Source: CAYTSW01 sp964440605 (GTDB lineage: Bacteria > Planctomycetota > Phycisphaerae > Phycisphaerales > UBA1924). From it: a stretch of 6,187 nucleotides of DNA. Shown here in pieces: positions 1 to 3,700 of this stretch (the first letter of the stretch is position 1; each line of letters begins with the position of its first letter). The stretch is from NCBI GenBank assembly GCA_964440605.1, contig CAYTSW010000156.1:1-6187 (forward strand). Reading direction: 5' to 3'. Under the pieces are notes generated by a model. The model was not told the origin of the DNA, ran no database searches, and saw only the letters and a program-made list of their open reading frames with translations. Both the position numbers and the translations under genes were made by a program.

Positions 1-20
1 TTCGCGAGCCCGTGCGTTTT

Positions 21-359
21 TCATTGCGGCGCCGAGGCGGTGTCGTTTGGGAATGCGCGGCGCCACCACAGCGGGACCAGGACGACGCCCGCGATCAGCG
101 CGACGCCCGCGAGCAGCCGCCCGCCTCCCGGCATGGGCACGAGCAGGCGTACGACGCCGTACATGCAGAGGAAGAGCGAGAGCGAGCCGATGGCGGTCGT
201 GAGCAGAGCCGCGCCGAGCGCTCGGGCCGGCGCGTGCCGCGACTCTGCCGGTTCTCCGGCGGTGCGTCCCCAGAAGCCCGGCGGGCGAACGCGGGCGTAA
301 AAGGTCTCAAGGTTCGCGCGATCCGTCGCAGGAAGACCGGGATAGAGTGATGTCGGCAT
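21..359 (-). CDS. Small membrane protein resembling the C-terminal end of a sodium:solute symporter
   Basis: The ATG at 359 gives 112 residues. GAAGGA lies 11 bases upstream (371-376), a rather long spacing. Residues 17-31 (LETFYARVRPPGFWG) match the loop preceding the last transmembrane helices of planctomycete and verrucomicrobial sodium:solute symporters ('l..FYrrvRP.GfWg'). Two hydrophobic helices follow at about 47-74 and 82-99, then a short polar tail with WWRRAF. Full symporters have 12-15 helices and over 500 residues; here the whole transport core is missing. The frame stays open upstream to a TTG at 572, but that stretch does not look like membrane protein. It is probably a gene remnant or a free-standing two-helix protein, and it is unlikely to transport anything. 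Family assignment is from memory. Confidence 0.65.
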   Translation of the reverse strand: MPTSLYPGLPATDRANLETFYARVRPPGFWGRTAGEPAESRHAPARALGAALLTTAIGSLSLFLCMYGVVRLLVPMPGGGRLLAGVALIAGVVLVPLWWRRAFPNDTASAPQ

Positions 360-550
360 TAGGGAGAAGGTCCTTCGTCGAAACCGACAACTACATACCA
401 AAGCTGCGGGGCCGTTTCGCACTGACATTTGAGCAGTTGAGGGATTCCTGCGAGTAGGCGAGTAGTCAGTTGAGCTTCTCCGGGCGGCCTGACCTTGCAG
501 TAGCGGACCAGCCTGAGGTGTGAACGCATGACAGCGAGTGATTCGGGCAT
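359..550 (-). CDS. Weak 63-residue open frame, hypothetical, stop overlapping the next start
   Basis: The frame starts at an ATG preceded by GGAA five bases upstream (556-559). Its TAA shares one base with the ATG of the next frame (TAATG at 361-357), an arrangement often seen in translationally coupled genes. The product is basic near the N-terminus (MRSHLRLVRYCKVRPP) and has two cysteines in KCQCE and a hydrophobic WYVVVGF near the end. Third-position GC is only about half, unlike the large gene, and I recognise no family. It may be a chance frame, but the TAATG junction makes it worth recording. Confidence 0.22.
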   Translation of the reverse strand: MPESLAVMRSHLRLVRYCKVRPPGEAQLTTRLLAGIPQLLKCQCETAPQLWYVVVGFDEGPSP

Positions 551-722
551 CCCGTTTCCGAGAGCCTCTCAATCGGGTTGTTGCTCGTTCAGGTACTCGG
601 TGTCGTCAGCATCGTCTCGTTCGAGCCTGGCGGCGCGTCCCTGCCGCGCGGCATAGCCGCAGGCCGAGATGACCGTCGAAGCGATCGCCTCGGCTATTCG
701 CAGATGCGACCGACGCCGCGAC
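360..722. other. Stretch without a confident gene between the giant protein gene and the small membrane protein
   Basis: About 360 bases follow the stop of the large gene. GC is about 57% over 361-540 by my count, clearly lower than in the large gene. It contains a coding-like minus frame (751-569), a weak 63-codon minus frame (550-359), a short perfect inverted repeat (648-660) and a GAAGG/CCTTC palindrome at 366-376. I see no tRNA, no strong rho-independent terminator with a T-run, and no convincing sigma-70 promoter. Insertion-sequence ends or direct repeats are not evident. Confidence 0.5.
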
Positions 723-751
723 TCAATCAGCGCGGGTGATCGGGACGCCGC
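569..751 (-). other. Coding-like open frame of 60 codons without a canonical start (possible gene remnant)
   Basis: The frame is open from just after an in-frame TGA (752-754) to the TGA at 569-571. It overlaps the last codons of the giant gene in another frame. From about 690 onwards it reads like a real protein end: a hydrophobic helix-like stretch IAEAIASTVISACGYAARQG, then an acidic tail ending LNEQQPD. Third codon positions are mostly G or C, like the large gene. No ATG, GTG or TTG occurs in frame, only CTG, ATT and ATA. It may be the 3' remnant of a lost gene, a gene with a rare start codon, or chance. I do not recognise its family. Confidence 0.3.
648..660. repeat. Short perfect inverted repeat, GCGGC-ATA-GCCGC
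   Basis: Five-base arms flank a three-base loop, about 63 bases downstream of the giant gene's stop. It could form a small stable hairpin in the transcript and slow polymerase or protect the 3' end. No T-run follows on either strand, so a classical terminator is not supported, and it lies inside the coding-like frame at 569-751. Confidence 0.3.
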
Positions 752-3700
752 TCACGCGTTCGAAGAGCGACGCCGCCAGGCGGAGGTCGGCGGCGTCGAC
801 GACGCCGTCGCGGGTGAGATCGGCCTCGGGTTGGGCGGTTTCCATGATGGCCATCAAGTCCTCGAGCTCGCCGCGCGTGAGCGTGATGTCGCGGTCGCGG
901 TCGAGACGCACGAGCGCGCGCAGGTCGCGCGGCGAGAGATCGGGAAGGCGCGATGTCCAAGCCGCGGCGTGGGCCGCTTCGAGCGCCGCCGCGATGGCGG
1001 GGCCGCGGACAGCGACGAGCACCGCATCGGGTGAGAGGCCGCCCGCGCCGGTGTGGTCGATCGACAGCGCGGCGTCAACCTCCGCTCCAGCTTGTGCGAT
1101 GAACACGGTGTCGCTCAGGCGGCGTGCGAACTCCGTGACGACCGGCCCCGCGGGCCGCGTCGGCATCGCCAGCGCGACGATGGGCGCCTGAGTCGCCGCT
1201 CGGGCGATCGCTTGCGCGAGCACGGCGGACGTCGTCAGCGCGCGGTCGCCCGCGCTGATCACGAAACCGCGCACGCCGACCACGGTCGCGCCCGAGGCGT
1301 GCCCCGCGGGGAGTCTGACCTCCGCCGCGGTCGCGCCACGCGAGGCCATGAGCGAAGCGAGCACCGTGCCGACGCCACGCTCGGCCTGTTCGGCGAGGTC
1401 GCCCCGCGTCGCGAGATCGGCGCGCCCCGCTTCCACGCCGTCGCTCACCAGAGCGATGCGTACGCCCGTCGCGTCGATCGGCGCGTGATCGTGAAGATCG
1501 GGGATCGCTTTGTCGACGACTTCGACGCCGCGCGGCATGGCGAGCAGCAGGTCGGGCTGCACGCCCAGCACGCCTCGGTTGTCGGCGACGCGCTCCGTCG
1601 CGGCAAGCACGGCGCTGGATGAGGTAAAGGCCGCTTCGATCAGCACGAGGTCGTGCGCCAGCGGCGCGGTCGAGACCGGTCGGGGGAGTGTGCGGCCGAT
1701 GAGTTCGTGATCGCTGTCCATCGTCCGGATGAGCATCGCAGGCCGGACAACGACCTCGGCGCCGTGCTCCGGCTCGATCAGGAGACGCGATGTATACAGG
1801 CCCAGCGAGGACAGCCGTGCGGCCTCCGCTCGAGCATCCACGGTCGGAAGCGTCCACCAGCCGGCGGCGTGCCACTGCTGTGCGCCCTTGATACCGAGAG
1901 CGGCGAAGTCGTCGGCGGTTGCACGGACCGCGATGCGGTCGGCGATCACCCGGAACTCCACCGCGGCGTCGCCCGCGCCGAGTCGGACGACTTCGGTCGC
2001 TGTCTCGACGTCGCGCTCGAGCTTGGGCTCGTCCCGGCGTTTGCCTGCGATGTCGGATGTATCGGAGCTGTCGAGCGTCGGGGAGGTGCCGGTCGGACGA
2101 TCCGTCAGCAGACCCGTGAACGTGCTCGCGCCGGGCTCGGTCTGGTCGGCGCAGGGGTTGGGCAGGAAGCGTGCGTCGCGTCGGCGCGCTTCGAGGACGA
2201 CTTCCAGGTCGTAATCGTCGATATCGCCGTCGCCGTCGATGTCGCTGCGCAAGTGGCGCTCGTTGAGCGGGTCGACCTGTTCGGTGCCGAGCAGGGTGGC
2301 GATGGCGCCCACGTCGGAGTTGTTGACGCGTGCGTCGCCCGTGACATCACCGGCGAGCGCCGTGAAGCGGAGACGCACGAGTTCGCCAGACAGCGGGTTA
2401 CCCGCGCGGTCGGACAGGCCGGCGAGCTGGACGCAGTACGTTGCATCGGTCGGCAGTGGGGGGTTGAACTCGATGATGACGGAGCGCTCGGTGTCGCCCA
2501 GCGTCGCGTTGACAGCGATGCCCAGGTCCGCGGGGTCGAAGGCCTGACCGTCGAGTCCGACGCCCTGCACCGACACCAGCGGCGCCCCGGCGACCACCGA
2601 TCGAAGCGGCTCGCTCGCCGTCGCGACGAGTCGCTCGACGCCGCCGGACCGCGGTTCGCTCTGGCCCGGACCAACTTCGACGGCGCGCTCATCGGCGGAG
2701 CCGACGAAGGCGGTGGACGTCCACGTGTCGATCACGGGGGCGATGCCGTCGGGATCGAAGAGCAGCGTGTACGTCTCACCCTGCGCGCTCGCGGCGTGAT
2801 CGAAGACGTGCAGCAGACGGATGGGGTTCGGCTGCTGGCCCTGGAGGCGTTCGACGCGATCGGTTTGCCAGAAGTTCTGGTGCGGCAGGAGCGAACCATC
2901 GGAACGGCGCACCTCCCGGATCGGGAAGGCGGCCTCGAAGGGGTCGTCGAGCACGATATACGTGAAGCCCCGCGCGAGGTCGAGCTCGAGCGTCGCGGCG
3001 GGACCCGCGTCGCTACGTGCCGCCGCGGGAGTGGCTACGACGTCGTCGATCACGCCCACCGGCTCGACGCGTCCGTCGGACGTGAAGAGGCGATCGGGCA
3101 GGTCCGCCGGCGGATCGGGAAACGCGTCGGCGAGGAAGTCGAAGACGCCATCGCTCTGCAACGAGGTGTCCTGCACGACGCGCGTCAGGCCGAAGATGTC
3201 GACGCGGTCGATGAGCGTGAGGCGCGGGTCGGCGAAGGGGTTGTCGTGCTCGAAGGTGGCGTCGTAGCTGACGAACTCGCCTTGGAGCGACGAAGTCATG
3301 AGCCAGCGCGCCGGCCGCGCTTCGCCAGCGTCGAGGTCGCCGAAGTCGACGACCAGCGAGGGATCGACGCTCTGCCCGCCGACCTGCGCGCCGATGATCG
3401 AGAAGTCGATCAGCAGCCCGCGCTCGTTTTCGACGATGCGCGGCTGCGAACTCGTGATCGTCAGCTCACGTGCGACGCCCGCACCCGTGTTGTTCACGAG
3501 CACGCCGAGGCTGAAGGGGACACTCGGCTCGACTTCAGGGGTGAACGGGTCGTCGGCGAAGACGCGCGTTTCGAGGAAGTAGTCGAGCTCGAGCGCTGGG
3601 TTGGGCAGCACCTGAATCTCGACGGGGAAGAGCGGCACGGTGATCGCCTCGCCGGCGATCGAATACGTCATTGACCCGGAGACGAAGTAGGGCGTCGTCC

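Noticed and set aside
366..376. GAAGG-T-CCTTC palindrome as an operator over the ribosome binding site
   Set aside because: It is a single short palindrome with no second copy in the window; chance and overlap with a Shine-Dalgarno-like sequence explain it.
544..557. CGGG-CAT-CCCG hairpin followed by TTT as a plus-strand terminator
   Set aside because: The stem is only four pairs and the T-run three bases, and no plus-strand gene ends here.
360..572. Extending the small membrane protein upstream to a TTG at 572
   Set aside because: The additional 71 residues are basic, lack any helix or symporter-like pattern and fall in a lower-GC stretch. The ATG at 359 with GAAGGA upstream fits better.
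669..1034. Plus-strand frame starting between the genes and running into the giant gene
   Set aside because: Most of it is the reverse complement of the C-terminal EF-hand and S8 region; the repeated DRDRR-type residues are a shadow of calcium-loop codons.
1653..3674. A 673-codon plus-strand open frame inside the giant gene
   Set aside because: It is antisense to a frame with clear domain homology. Long antisense frames are expected in GC-rich genes, and its translation is Arg/Asp/Val-rich with no recognisable motif.
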